Positions 1-6,036 of a DNA stretch of 7,912 nt are shown one piece after another; positions within the stretch are counted from its first letter, which is position 1; the number at the start of each line of letters is the position of its first letter. Under the pieces are notes generated by a model that saw nothing but the letters and a program-made list of their open reading frames with translations, was not told the origin of the DNA and ran no database searches. Position numbers and translations under genes: made by a program. The stretch comes from Ignavibacteriaceae bacterium (GTDB lineage Bacteria > Bacteroidota > Ignavibacteria > Ignavibacteriales > Ignavibacteriaceae): positions 1 through 7,912 of the forward strand of contig JALHTS010000174.1 of NCBI GenBank assembly GCA_022865965.1, in the 5' to 3' direction.

Positions 1-437
1 CCCGGGCTTCTTCGAATCTCTTCATAACCAAAAGTTCTTACACTGTTTACTTCAAAAGGATTTTTTCCAAAGTAATCACTTTTAATGACAATTCCTTCAA
101 ATTCAATTGCTTTAGTATTAAGTTCAAAAAATACTTGAGTTAATCTTCCTGGTGAAACAATAACATCGGTTTTGGTAAGGGATTCATATCCAATTACAGA
201 TGCTCTTAGCTGATAGGAATTCGGGTTTAGATCATCAATTCTGAAATTTCCATTTATATTAGTTGCAGCACCGATTGTTGTTCCCAAAATAATTATGTTT
301 GCACCGATTAGCGGCTGTTTCGTAATAAAATCTATAACAGAACCGGAAATGCTGCCCTTGCCATTTTCTGGTAACGGTTGTGAATAGTTAATTGTTATCA
401 ATAATGCTGAAAGCAGTATGTATTTTAATGTTTTCAT
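1..437 (-). CDS. TonB-dependent outer-membrane receptor, N-terminal part (runs off left edge)
   Basis: Reading the minus strand from the ATG at 437-435 gives 145 complete codons and no stop before the window edge. Residues 1-20 (MKTLKYILLSALLITINYSQ) are a typical Sec signal peptide. Residues about 29-110 form a carboxypeptidase-regulatory-like beta-sandwich (SISGSV, a PLIGANI turn, GTTIGAATNINGNFRI, then VIGYE), the domain that precedes many Bacteroidota TonB receptors. A linker follows with EFEGIVIKSDYFGKNPF and then VRTFGYEEIRRSPG, the usual entry into the TonB plug domain. The family imports siderophores, vitamins or glycans across the outer membrane; the substrate cannot be told from this part, and the barrel lies outside the window. 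No SusD partner is visible. It is divergent from the histidine kinase gene, with 150 nt between the starts. The start is not backed by a Shine-Dalgarno sequence, which is common in this phylum. It could instead be a TonB-linked receptor without transport function. Confidence 0.88.
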   Translation of the reverse strand, partial: MKTLKYILLSALLITINYSQPLPENGKGSISGSVIDFITKQPLIGANIIILGTTIGAATNINGNFRIDDLNPNSYQLRASVIGYESLTKTDVIVSPGRLTQVFFELNTKAIEFEGIVIKSDYFGKNPFEVNSVRTFGYEEIRRSP

Positions 438-465
438 TTGTCGTTTTGTTGATTTTCTTAATAAA

Positions 466-473
466 CAAATTCA
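466..473 (-). promoter_or_regulatory. Possible -7 element for the TonB receptor gene
   Basis: The minus strand reads TGAATTTG here, one mismatch from the Bacteroidota -7 consensus TAnnTTTG, about 28 nt upstream of the receptor start codon. I see no convincing -33 TTTG at the expected distance, so this is only a weak candidate. Confidence 0.2.
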
Positions 474-512
474 TTGGCCATAAAAGTTCAACTGGCCTTT
501 TTGATGCGTAAA

Positions 513-543
513 TTTATTTACAGATTCTAATTTTATATATTTA
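513..543 (+). promoter_or_regulatory. Possible promoter of the PAS histidine kinase gene
   Basis: TTTA at 513-516, a 19-nt spacer and TATATTTA at 536-543 resemble the TTTG-N19-21-TAnnTTTG promoter of Bacteroidota, with one G-to-A mismatch in each box. It lies about 45 nt upstream of the kinase ATG. The region is very AT-rich, so chance similarity is likely. Confidence 0.2.
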
Positions 544-587
544 GTTGTTAAAATAAACAAGTTAAGAAATCTTCCTATAAAAATACG

Positions 588-2087
588 ATGAAACGAACAT
601 TAATTATTCAAGAAGAGCAGTGTAATTGTTTCGGAGAAATTACATCTGGTTTTGATGAAACATTTTACTGGTTAGCCAGGAAGCACAGCGATGATCATGA
701 AGAAATATTTTATTCTCAAAAAATAAAAAATATTACAGGCTATACTCCAGATGAAATAATTCTGATGAATGGACGTGGACTTGAACTTGTTGCCGACGAG
801 GATCTTAATTATGTGAAACTAATGTATTCTGAACTTGAAAAATGTGATAAAAATAAAATTGATATTGTTTATAGAATTACAGCAAAAGATGGAAAGGTTA
901 AGTATATTAATGAAAAAGTTGTTTATGAAAAGAAAAGCGATAATTTGAATGTATATAAAGGAATTGTTACAGACATTTCTTCCGGCAAAAATCGTGAGGA
1001 GTATTTGCTGAAGCACCTTGAAGAACTTACCCAAATGAATCATGCCAAGGACAATTTCATTTCTATTCTTTCGCATGATCTTCGTGCACCTTTTACAAGT
1101 ATATTGGGCTTTACAGAGATTCTTCTTAATGAAACTTATTTAACAGAGGCAGAAAAAGTTGAGTATCTTAATTATATTCACAACTCTTCTGCAAATCAGC
1201 TTCAGCTAGTTAATTATCTGCTTGATTGGTCCCGTTTACAAACTGGCAGACTTCAAATTGAGCCAGTCCGATTACTTGCACAAGGTGTCGTTTTTAATTG
1301 TGTTTCATCCCTTACCGGAAATGCAATAAGAAAGAATATAGATATAAAAGTTAACATTAATGACAACATTTATATTCTTGCGGACGAAAGACTGCTGACT
1401 CAGGCATTTACAAATCTTATAAGCAACTCAATAAAATTTTCGCAGGATGGTAAGGTAATTGAAATTTCTGCCGAACGTTTTAATGAAGATATGATAGAAT
1501 TTGTTATAAAAGATGAGGGCGTGGGAATATCACCAGAGTATCAGGCAAGATTATTTCGTTTTGAAAAAATGTTTTCTACAAGCGGAACAAAAGGTGAGCG
1601 CGGCACCGGGCTTGGGTTACCCTTAGTAAAAGAAATTATTGAAAAGCACAAAGGTCAGATTTGGTTCTACTCAGAACAAAATGAAGGCAGCGAGTTTCAT
1701 TTTACAATTCCAAGTGCATCTAATACAATTCTGCTGATTGAAAATATTACGGATGATTACAAATTATTTGAAAGCATTATAAAAGAAAGATTTCCCGAGT
1801 TTAAGATTGTTGGAGCTAATAACGGATACGAAGCAATAAATTATATAGTAAAAGAGCGCCCGACTTTAATTGTATCATCTCACGAAATTCCCTTAATGAA
1901 TGGTGTTCAATTGCTAAAATCTATTCACAAAACAGATCAGAATTTTCGCATACCGATAATTATAATTTTAAACCGCCACGATGAATCAATAAAAAAAGCT
2001 TATGATGAATTTGGCGTAAGCGCTGTTCTTTCTAAGCCGGTTGATCTTGATCAACTGATAGAAAAAATTGTAATGGCATTGGATTGA
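588..2087 (+). CDS. Soluble PAS-domain hybrid histidine kinase with degenerate C-terminal receiver
   Basis: This 499-residue protein has no membrane segment or signal peptide, so it should sense something in the cytoplasm. A PAS/PAC domain lies at about residues 24-135 (KIKNITGYTPDEI, then YRITAKDGKVKYI, ending VTDIS). The dimerisation/phosphoacceptor helix follows at about 150-215, with H163 in SHDLRAPFTSILGF. The ATPase domain spans about 260-376: N box around N276-N280 (NLISNSIKFS), G1 box DEGVGIS at 309-315 and G2 box GTGLGL at 339-344. All catalytic motifs look intact. Residues 380-499 fold-match a CheY receiver, but the phosphoacceptor position is S431 and the acidic pocket reads EN instead of DD; the threonine site is N462 and only K483 is kept. 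The kinase is therefore expected to autophosphorylate, while its own receiver probably cannot accept phosphate. No partner response regulator lies in the window. No Shine-Dalgarno precedes the ATG at 588; this start gives a complete PAS domain. Confidence 0.92.
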   Translation: MKRTLIIQEEQCNCFGEITSGFDETFYWLARKHSDDHEEIFYSQKIKNITGYTPDEIILMNGRGLELVADEDLNYVKLMYSELEKCDKNKIDIVYRITAKDGKVKYINEKVVYEKKSDNLNVYKGIVTDISSGKNREEYLLKHLEELTQMNHAKDNFISILSHDLRAPFTSILGFTEILLNETYLTEAEKVEYLNYIHNSSANQLQLVNYLLDWSRLQTGRLQIEPVRLLAQGVVFNCVSSLTGNAIRKNIDIKVNINDNIYILADERLLTQAFTNLISNSIKFSQDGKVIEISAERFNEDMIEFVIKDEGVGISPEYQARLFRFEKMFSTSGTKGERGTGLGLPLVKEIIEKHKGQIWFYSEQNEGSEFHFTIPSASNTILLIENITDDYKLFESIIKERFPEFKIVGANNGYEAINYIVKERPTLIVSSHEIPLMNGVQLLKSIHKTDQNFRIPIIIILNRHDESIKKAYDEFGVSAVLSKPVDLDQLIEKIVMALD

Positions 2088-2102
2088 TTCTTCCTATCCA
2101 AT
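2078..2102 (+). other. Short inverted repeat across the kinase stop codon
   Basis: ATTGGAT at 2078-2084 and ATCCAAT at 2096-2102 form a perfect 7-bp stem with an 11-nt loop that contains the TGA stop. No T tract follows, so this is not a canonical intrinsic terminator; it may only protect or mark the 3' end of the kinase mRNA, or be chance. Confidence 0.3.
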
Positions 2103-2194
2103 CGGGTCTCAAGAGAGGTTAATGCAATATCGAATAGGGCGGAGTACAAAGCGCACAGAAAATTTGCTTTACACTATGAAAAGCATTAATAAAT

Positions 2195-2202
2195 TATTTT
2201 TG
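2195..2202 (+). promoter_or_regulatory. Candidate -7 element upstream of ugd
   Basis: TATTTTTG matches TAnnTTTG exactly. The nearest upstream TTTG (2163-2166) is 28 nt away, longer than the usual 19-21 nt. An alternative reading of the same stretch is a sigma70-like pair, TTGCTT (2164-2169) with a 17-nt spacer and TAATAA (2187-2192). Either way transcription would begin near 2200-2210 and leave a leader of about 110 nt before ugd. Confidence 0.3.
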
Positions 2203-2311
2203 CCTGATAATTCGAATTTTCAACTATTTTGTAAATGATTAATAACCGATCAGGTAACTATCATAAATCCTGCTCTTTAACTATTTTTACCACTCTGATT
2301 TAATCATATAT

Positions 2312-2316
2312 GGAGG
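2312..2316 (+). promoter_or_regulatory. Strong ribosome binding site for the GTG start of ugd
   Basis: GGAGG sits 5 nt before the GTG at 2322. It is one of the few good Shine-Dalgarno sequences in the window and settles the non-ATG start, which also yields the canonical dehydrogenase N-terminus. Confidence 0.75.
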
Positions 2317-2321
2317 ATTAA

Positions 2322-3653
2322 GTGAATATTGCTGTTGTAGGAACAGGATATGTAGGACTGGTTACAGGAACGTGCTTTTCTGAAACCGGGAATAATGTTT
2401 TTTGCGTGGATATTGATGCAAACAAAGTTGAAAAAATGAAAAATGGTCAAGTCCCGATTTACGAGCCCGGTCTTGATACTTTATTTGATAGAAACATAAA
2501 AAAGGGAAGACTTCATTTTACAACAGATCTTCATCAGGCTGTAAGAGAATCAGCAATTGTGTTTCTTTGTCTTCCAACGCCACAGGATGGAGATGGTGCT
2601 GCCGATCTGAAATACATTATTAAAGTTGCTGATGATCTTGGGCATTTCTTTAAATCAGAGCCTAATATAGGATTTAAGTTAATAGTTGATAAAAGCACCG
2701 TTCCTGTTGGAACAAGCGAAAAAGTCCGTGCAGCTATTAAAAAGAATGCAGCAGAATTTGATTTTGACGTTGCCTCAAATCCGGAATTTTTACGTGAAGG
2801 CTTTGCAGTTGAAGATTTTATGAAACCAGAAAGAGTTGTAATCGGAACGAGCAATGAAAAATCAAGACAATTAATGGAACAATTGTATGAGCCATTTTTA
2901 CGTTCCGGAAATCCGATTTACTTTATGGATGAAAAATCCGCAGAAATGACGAAGTATGCCTCAAATTCATTTCTGGCAACTAAAATATCCTTTATGAACG
3001 AGATTTCGATTCTTTGTGAACTTACAGGCGCTAATGTTGATAAAGTTAGAATTGGTATCGGCTCTGATTCCAGAATTGGAAAAAGATTTTTATTCCCGGG
3101 AATTGGATTCGGAGGCTCCTGCTTTCCTAAAGACGTTATGGCGCTTATCAACACAGCAAACGAAAACAAATATGACTTTAAAATTCTTAAATCCGTAATT
3201 GACGTAAATAAAAAACAAATACTTCACTTCTTAGATAAAATAAAAAATCATTTCAACGCCGATCTTAAAGGTAAGAAGTTTGCATTATGGGGACTCGCTT
3301 TCAAACCAAACACCGATGATGTTCGTGAAGCTCCAGCACATTATCTTATTAAATTATTGAAAGCAGAAGGCGCTGAGGTTGCGGCTTACGATCCCGAAGC
3401 CATTGTTGCAACAAAAGCGGTGTTGGGCAATATAGCACAATACACTGAAAATGCTTATGATGCACTTAAAGATGCAGATGCTTTACTAATTGTTACTGAA
3501 TGGAATGAATTCAGAAATCCGGATTTTGATCGTGTTAAATCGTTACTTAAAAATCCGGTTATATTTGATGGCAGGAATCTATATGACACAGATAAAATGA
3601 GCGACTTAAAAATAACTTATTATTCGATTGGCAGACAGGATATTAATAAATAA
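2322..3653 (+). CDS. ugd: UDP-glucose 6-dehydrogenase
   Basis: The enzyme oxidises UDP-glucose to UDP-glucuronate with two NAD+ in the cytoplasm, supplying uronic acid for capsule, exopolysaccharide or glycan decoration. At 443 residues it has the normal bacterial length. The N-terminal Rossmann fold shows GTGYVG at 7-12 and the NAD ribose-binding acidic residue D30 in FCVDID. CLPTP (83-87), KSTVPVGT (124-131) and NPEFLREG (153-160) are family signatures. The substrate/catalytic set is complete: K211 and N215 in KYASN, the nucleophile C267 in FGGSCFPKD and D271 in the same motif. The C-terminal UDP-binding domain carries GLAFKPNTDDVREAP (324-338). The start is GTG, supported by GGAGG at 2312-2316. 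The NusG-like gene follows after 12 nt, so the two are probably cotranscribed. A related nucleotide-sugar dehydrogenase, such as UDP-ManNAc dehydrogenase, is less likely because the signatures fit the UDP-glucose enzyme throughout. Confidence 0.96.
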   Translation: MNIAVVGTGYVGLVTGTCFSETGNNVFCVDIDANKVEKMKNGQVPIYEPGLDTLFDRNIKKGRLHFTTDLHQAVRESAIVFLCLPTPQDGDGAADLKYIIKVADDLGHFFKSEPNIGFKLIVDKSTVPVGTSEKVRAAIKKNAAEFDFDVASNPEFLREGFAVEDFMKPERVVIGTSNEKSRQLMEQLYEPFLRSGNPIYFMDEKSAEMTKYASNSFLATKISFMNEISILCELTGANVDKVRIGIGSDSRIGKRFLFPGIGFGGSCFPKDVMALINTANENKYDFKILKSVIDVNKKQILHFLDKIKNHFNADLKGKKFALWGLAFKPNTDDVREAPAHYLIKLLKAEGAEVAAYDPEAIVATKAVLGNIAQYTENAYDALKDADALLIVTEWNEFRNPDFDRVKSLLKNPVIFDGRNLYDTDKMSDLKITYYSIGRQDINK

Positions 3654-3665
3654 ACATCAGACCTG

Positions 3666-4169
3666 ATGAACGATGCAAAACATTGGTTTGCTCTTTTTAC
3701 AAAGCCAAGACACGAGTTTAAAGCTGAAGAGCAGTTAAAAATAATCGGTGTTAACAGCTATCTGCCCGTGGTAAATAAAGTGAAACAGTGGAGCGACAGA
3801 AAAAAGAAAATTTCCGAGCCGGTTTTACGAAGTTATATTTTTATTTATGCAAATGAGGCTGAAAGATTAGCGGCACTTGAACAGACTTCTATTATCAGAT
3901 GTCTTTCTGAACATCGAAGACCTGCGGTTATTCCTGATTGGCAAATAGAAAACTTGAAGAGGATGCTGGATTATAAAGCAGAATATTTTATCTTCGAAGG
4001 ATTGGTAAGCGGAACTAAAGTCGAAATTAAAGAAGGTCCTTTTGCCGGTGTAATTGGAATCGTCCGTTCGGGAACAGAAGGAAAAACTCTCGCAGTAACT
4101 GTTGAATTGCTCAATCGAACTATTATTGCATATCTGCCAAAAGAAAGCGTTGAAAGAATAATAGACTGA
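3666..4169 (+). CDS. Specialised NusG paralogue (RfaH/UpxY/LoaP-like antiterminator)
   Basis: This 167-residue protein has the two-part NusG layout. The NGN domain (about 5-105) begins with HWFALFTKPRHEFKAEEQL, has the PVLRSYIFIYA core at 52-62, and binds the RNA polymerase clamp. The KOW domain (about 112-165) carries GTKVEIKEGPFAGVIGIV. The EPVLRSYIFI pattern and the start directly in the NGN domain resemble UpxY-type and LoaP-type paralogues that promote read-through of long polysaccharide operons, rather than the housekeeping nusG, which normally sits with secE and ribosomal protein genes. It starts 12 nt after ugd with no clear Shine-Dalgarno, fitting translation in one operon. Its target operon is not in the window: the next gene downstream is an exoribonuclease preceded by its own likely promoter. 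I infer a role in expressing exopolysaccharide genes; a general NusG-like role is the alternative. Confidence 0.88.
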   Translation: MNDAKHWFALFTKPRHEFKAEEQLKIIGVNSYLPVVNKVKQWSDRKKKISEPVLRSYIFIYANEAERLAALEQTSIIRCLSEHRRPAVIPDWQIENLKRMLDYKAEYFIFEGLVSGTKVEIKEGPFAGVIGIVRSGTEGKTLAVTVELLNRTIIAYLPKESVERIID

Positions 4170-4198
4170 TTTCAGTTACTTTTAATCGTAGTTTTTTA

Positions 4199-4206
4199 TA
4201 AGTTTG
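4199..4206 (+). promoter_or_regulatory. Candidate -7 element upstream of the exoribonuclease operon
   Basis: TAAGTTTG is an exact TAnnTTTG match 27 nt before the ATG at 4234, in the 64-nt gap after the NusG-like gene. The -33 position 20 nt upstream reads GTTA (4175-4178), a poor match. A T6 run at 4192-4197 lies in the same gap but no convincing stem precedes it. The element suggests a separate transcription unit starting here. Confidence 0.4.
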
Positions 4207-4225
4207 ATTTAGGTTAATAAACATC

Positions 4226-4229
4226 GGAG
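4226..4229 (+). promoter_or_regulatory. Ribosome binding site of the YhaM-like gene
   Basis: GGAG lies 4 nt upstream of the ATG at 4234 and supports that start. Confidence 0.5.
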
Positions 4230-4233
4230 TTAA

Positions 4234-5232
4234 ATGGTTAATCAATCCGAACTTGTGTCATTATCAAAAGGCGATGCTGTTGATCATTTCTTGTTGGTCA
4301 AGAAGTTTGAAATACGCTTAACTAAAAGCGGAAAAGAATTTCTTTCACTTGAATTAGGTGACAAGAGTAATGATTTATCTGCAAATCTCTGGGATGACAA
4401 TTCTACCTTTAAATCTTTCAGGGACTCTCTGACAGTTGGTGATATAGTAAAAATAAAAGGGTCAATTGAAGAGTATCAGGGTAATGCTCAAATAAAAATT
4501 GATTCCATACGAATTCCTAAACAATCAGAAAATGTTTTACCCGCAGATTTTCTTGCAAAATCAAAACGCGACTTGAATGAAATGCTTGATGAATTCAGCA
4601 AGCGAATGAAAAACATTAACAACACTCAAATTCAAACTCTGCTCAATAATATTTTTAATGAAGAAAGATTAAAAAAATATTCTTCTGCTCCCGCAGGCAA
4701 GATGTGGCACCATGCTTATATTAGCGGACTTATAGAACACACACTCGAAATAATAAAAATCTGTGATTTGATGTGCAATATTCACCCTGAAATAAATCGG
4801 GATCTTTTAATTGCCGGTGCAATGCTTCACGACTTTGGTAAAATTGAAGAGTTAAGTTTTGACTCCGCTTTCGAATATACCGACAAAGGAAAATTACTCG
4901 GGCATATGGTAATTGCTGCAATAATTGTAAACGATGAAATAAATAAAATGAATGATTTCCCTGATGAATTAAAAACAAATCTACTTCATTTAATTTTAAG
5001 TCACCAGGGAAAACTTGAGCACGCTTCACCGGTTGTTCCTAAAACACTTGAGGCAATAACTCTTTATCATGCTGATGAATTAAGTGCCAAAGTAAATGCA
5101 TACAAAACATCACTTGTATCTGAAGCAAAACCGAACAGCCAATGGACAAAATTCATCGGACTTGCTGGGACAGATCTTTACAATCACGGAATTGAAAATA
5201 AATCCAGCGAAAACAAATCACTATTTGATTAA
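4234..5232 (+). CDS. yhaM: YhaM-like 3'-5' exoribonuclease (OB fold plus HD domain)
   Basis: The 332-residue protein matches the YhaM/CBF1 layout and is close to the usual length of just over 310. An OB-fold nucleic-acid-binding domain lies at about residues 14-95 (VKKFEIRLTKSGKEFLSLELGD, then LTVGDIVKIKGSIEEYQGNAQIKID). A helical linker leads into the HD phosphohydrolase domain at about 150-295. Its metal ligands are visible: H169 in GLIEHT, H199-D200 in AMLHDFGKIEE, H224 in GHMV, H257 in LILSHQG and D281 in HADELSAK. The order H...HD...H...H...D is the normal one for the family, which degrades RNA and some single-stranded DNA from the 3' end in a metal-dependent way. It begins a tight three-gene unit, with the TPR gene 15 nt downstream. 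The biological substrate here is inferred from the family only; a generic OB-HD phosphohydrolase is the fallback. Confidence 0.92.
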   Translation: MVNQSELVSLSKGDAVDHFLLVKKFEIRLTKSGKEFLSLELGDKSNDLSANLWDDNSTFKSFRDSLTVGDIVKIKGSIEEYQGNAQIKIDSIRIPKQSENVLPADFLAKSKRDLNEMLDEFSKRMKNINNTQIQTLLNNIFNEERLKKYSSAPAGKMWHHAYISGLIEHTLEIIKICDLMCNIHPEINRDLLIAGAMLHDFGKIEELSFDSAFEYTDKGKLLGHMVIAAIIVNDEINKMNDFPDELKTNLLHLILSHQGKLEHASPVVPKTLEAITLYHADELSAKVNAYKTSLVSEAKPNSQWTKFIGLAGTDLYNHGIENKSSENKSLFD

Positions 5233-5238
5233 GGAAGG
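5231..5238 (+). promoter_or_regulatory. Ribosome binding site overlapping the upstream stop codon
   Basis: AAGGAAGG begins on the last two bases of the TAA stop of the exoribonuclease gene and ends 9 nt before the ATG at 5248. This couples the two genes closely and supports the TPR protein's start. Confidence 0.6.
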
Positions 5239-5247
5239 AAACATACC

Positions 5248-6024
5248 ATGAAACATTTTATCCGGTTTATCTTTATTCTTCTTTTGATTCCCTTTACTCA
5301 GGTCTTCACACAAACGGTTGAAGAAATGATTAGCGAAGGAGATAAATTAGTTGCAGAATTTAAAAATCAAAAAGCTCTGGAAGTTTTACTTGAGGCAGAA
5401 AAAAAATTTCCCGACAACTATGAAATTCTCTGGAGAATTAGCCGCTCATACATAGACTATGCTGAACATTTACCCGACAAAACAGACGAACAAAAAGACG
5501 AACAGGAAAAGTTATATAAAAAAGCACTTGAGTATGCAGATAGATCAGTAAAGCTTGCCCCCGATCAGGCAATAACTTATGTAAGAAGATCAATTGCAAA
5601 CGGCAGAATAGCTTTGTTTGAAGGAGTGTTTTCGGCAATTGGAACAGTAAAAGATGTTAGAGAAGATTGTGAAAAAGCAATTCAGATTGGTAATGGCGGA
5701 AACTATGTTCAGGCACTTGCACATTATGTTTTTGGAAGAACCCATTTTAAGGTTTGTGAAAAAGCATACTTGATTAGATTACCGCTTGGACTCGGCTGGG
5801 GCGATATGGACGAATCAATTCGCTTATTAGAAACTGCTATTAAATTAAAGCCTAACTTTAGAATGTTTTATCTTGATCTTGCAAAAGCATATATAGAGGA
5901 GGATGAATACGACAAAGCAAGAGAAACATTATTAATGATTGAAAAAGCTCCGGTTACAGATGAAGATGATGGAAAATTTTTGGCCGAATCAAAACAACTG
6001 CTGGAAGAAATTAAAGACGAATAA
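5248..6024 (+). CDS. Exported TPR protein resembling the RMDN (regulator of microtubule dynamics) family
   Basis: The 258-residue product starts with a clear signal peptide (MKHFIRFIFILLLIPFTQVFTQ, cut near residue 20-22), so it should act in the periplasm. The rest is helical TPR-like: a repeat around 28-58 (EGDKLVAEFKNQKALEVLLEAEKKFPDNYEI), one at about 86-120 (YKKALEYADRSVKLAPDQAITYVRRSIANGR) and a C-terminal pair at about 186-235 (ESIRLLETAIKLKPNF, then YLDLAKAYIEEDEYDKARETLLMI). The middle part, IGTVKDVREDCEKAIQIG at 131-148 followed by ALAHYVFGRTHFKV and a loop, recalls the segment shared by animal RMDN proteins and their bacterial relatives; this resemblance is from memory and not checked by alignment. 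TPR proteins are scaffolds and no enzymatic motif is visible. It lies 15 nt after the exoribonuclease and 12 nt before the sirtuin, so it is very likely cotranscribed, but its cellular job is unknown. Confidence 0.85.
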   Translation: MKHFIRFIFILLLIPFTQVFTQTVEEMISEGDKLVAEFKNQKALEVLLEAEKKFPDNYEILWRISRSYIDYAEHLPDKTDEQKDEQEKLYKKALEYADRSVKLAPDQAITYVRRSIANGRIALFEGVFSAIGTVKDVREDCEKAIQIGNGGNYVQALAHYVFGRTHFKVCEKAYLIRLPLGLGWGDMDESIRLLETAIKLKPNFRMFYLDLAKAYIEEDEYDKARETLLMIEKAPVTDEDDGKFLAESKQLLEEIKDE

Positions 6025-6036
6025 AACACTATTTCA

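Noticed and set aside
1..6. CCCGGG palindrome at the window edge
   Set aside because: It simply encodes Pro-Gly of the receptor and is an ordinary 6-base palindrome at an arbitrary boundary.
476..497. GGCCA and TGGCC inverted repeat between the divergent receptor and kinase genes
   Set aside because: The stem is only 5 bp with a 12-nt loop; it could be an operator but nothing supports that.
545..560. TTGTT-N6-AACAA palindrome upstream of the kinase
   Set aside because: Short and AT-rich; such palindromes are common by chance in this composition.
2138..2148. GGCGGAGTACA, similar to the RfaH ops element (GGCGGTAGNNT), near a NusG paralogue gene
   Set aside because: Only GGCGG aligns without a gap, it lies upstream of the candidate promoter rather than in the leader, and ops specificity is not expected outside enterobacteria.
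2203..2254. CCTGAT (2203-2208) and ATCAGG (2249-2254) as an inverted repeat in the ugd leader
   Set aside because: Six base pairs with a 40-nt loop is well within chance in this sequence.
4192..4197. T6 run after the NusG-like gene as an intrinsic terminator
   Set aside because: No stem of more than about 3 bp precedes it.
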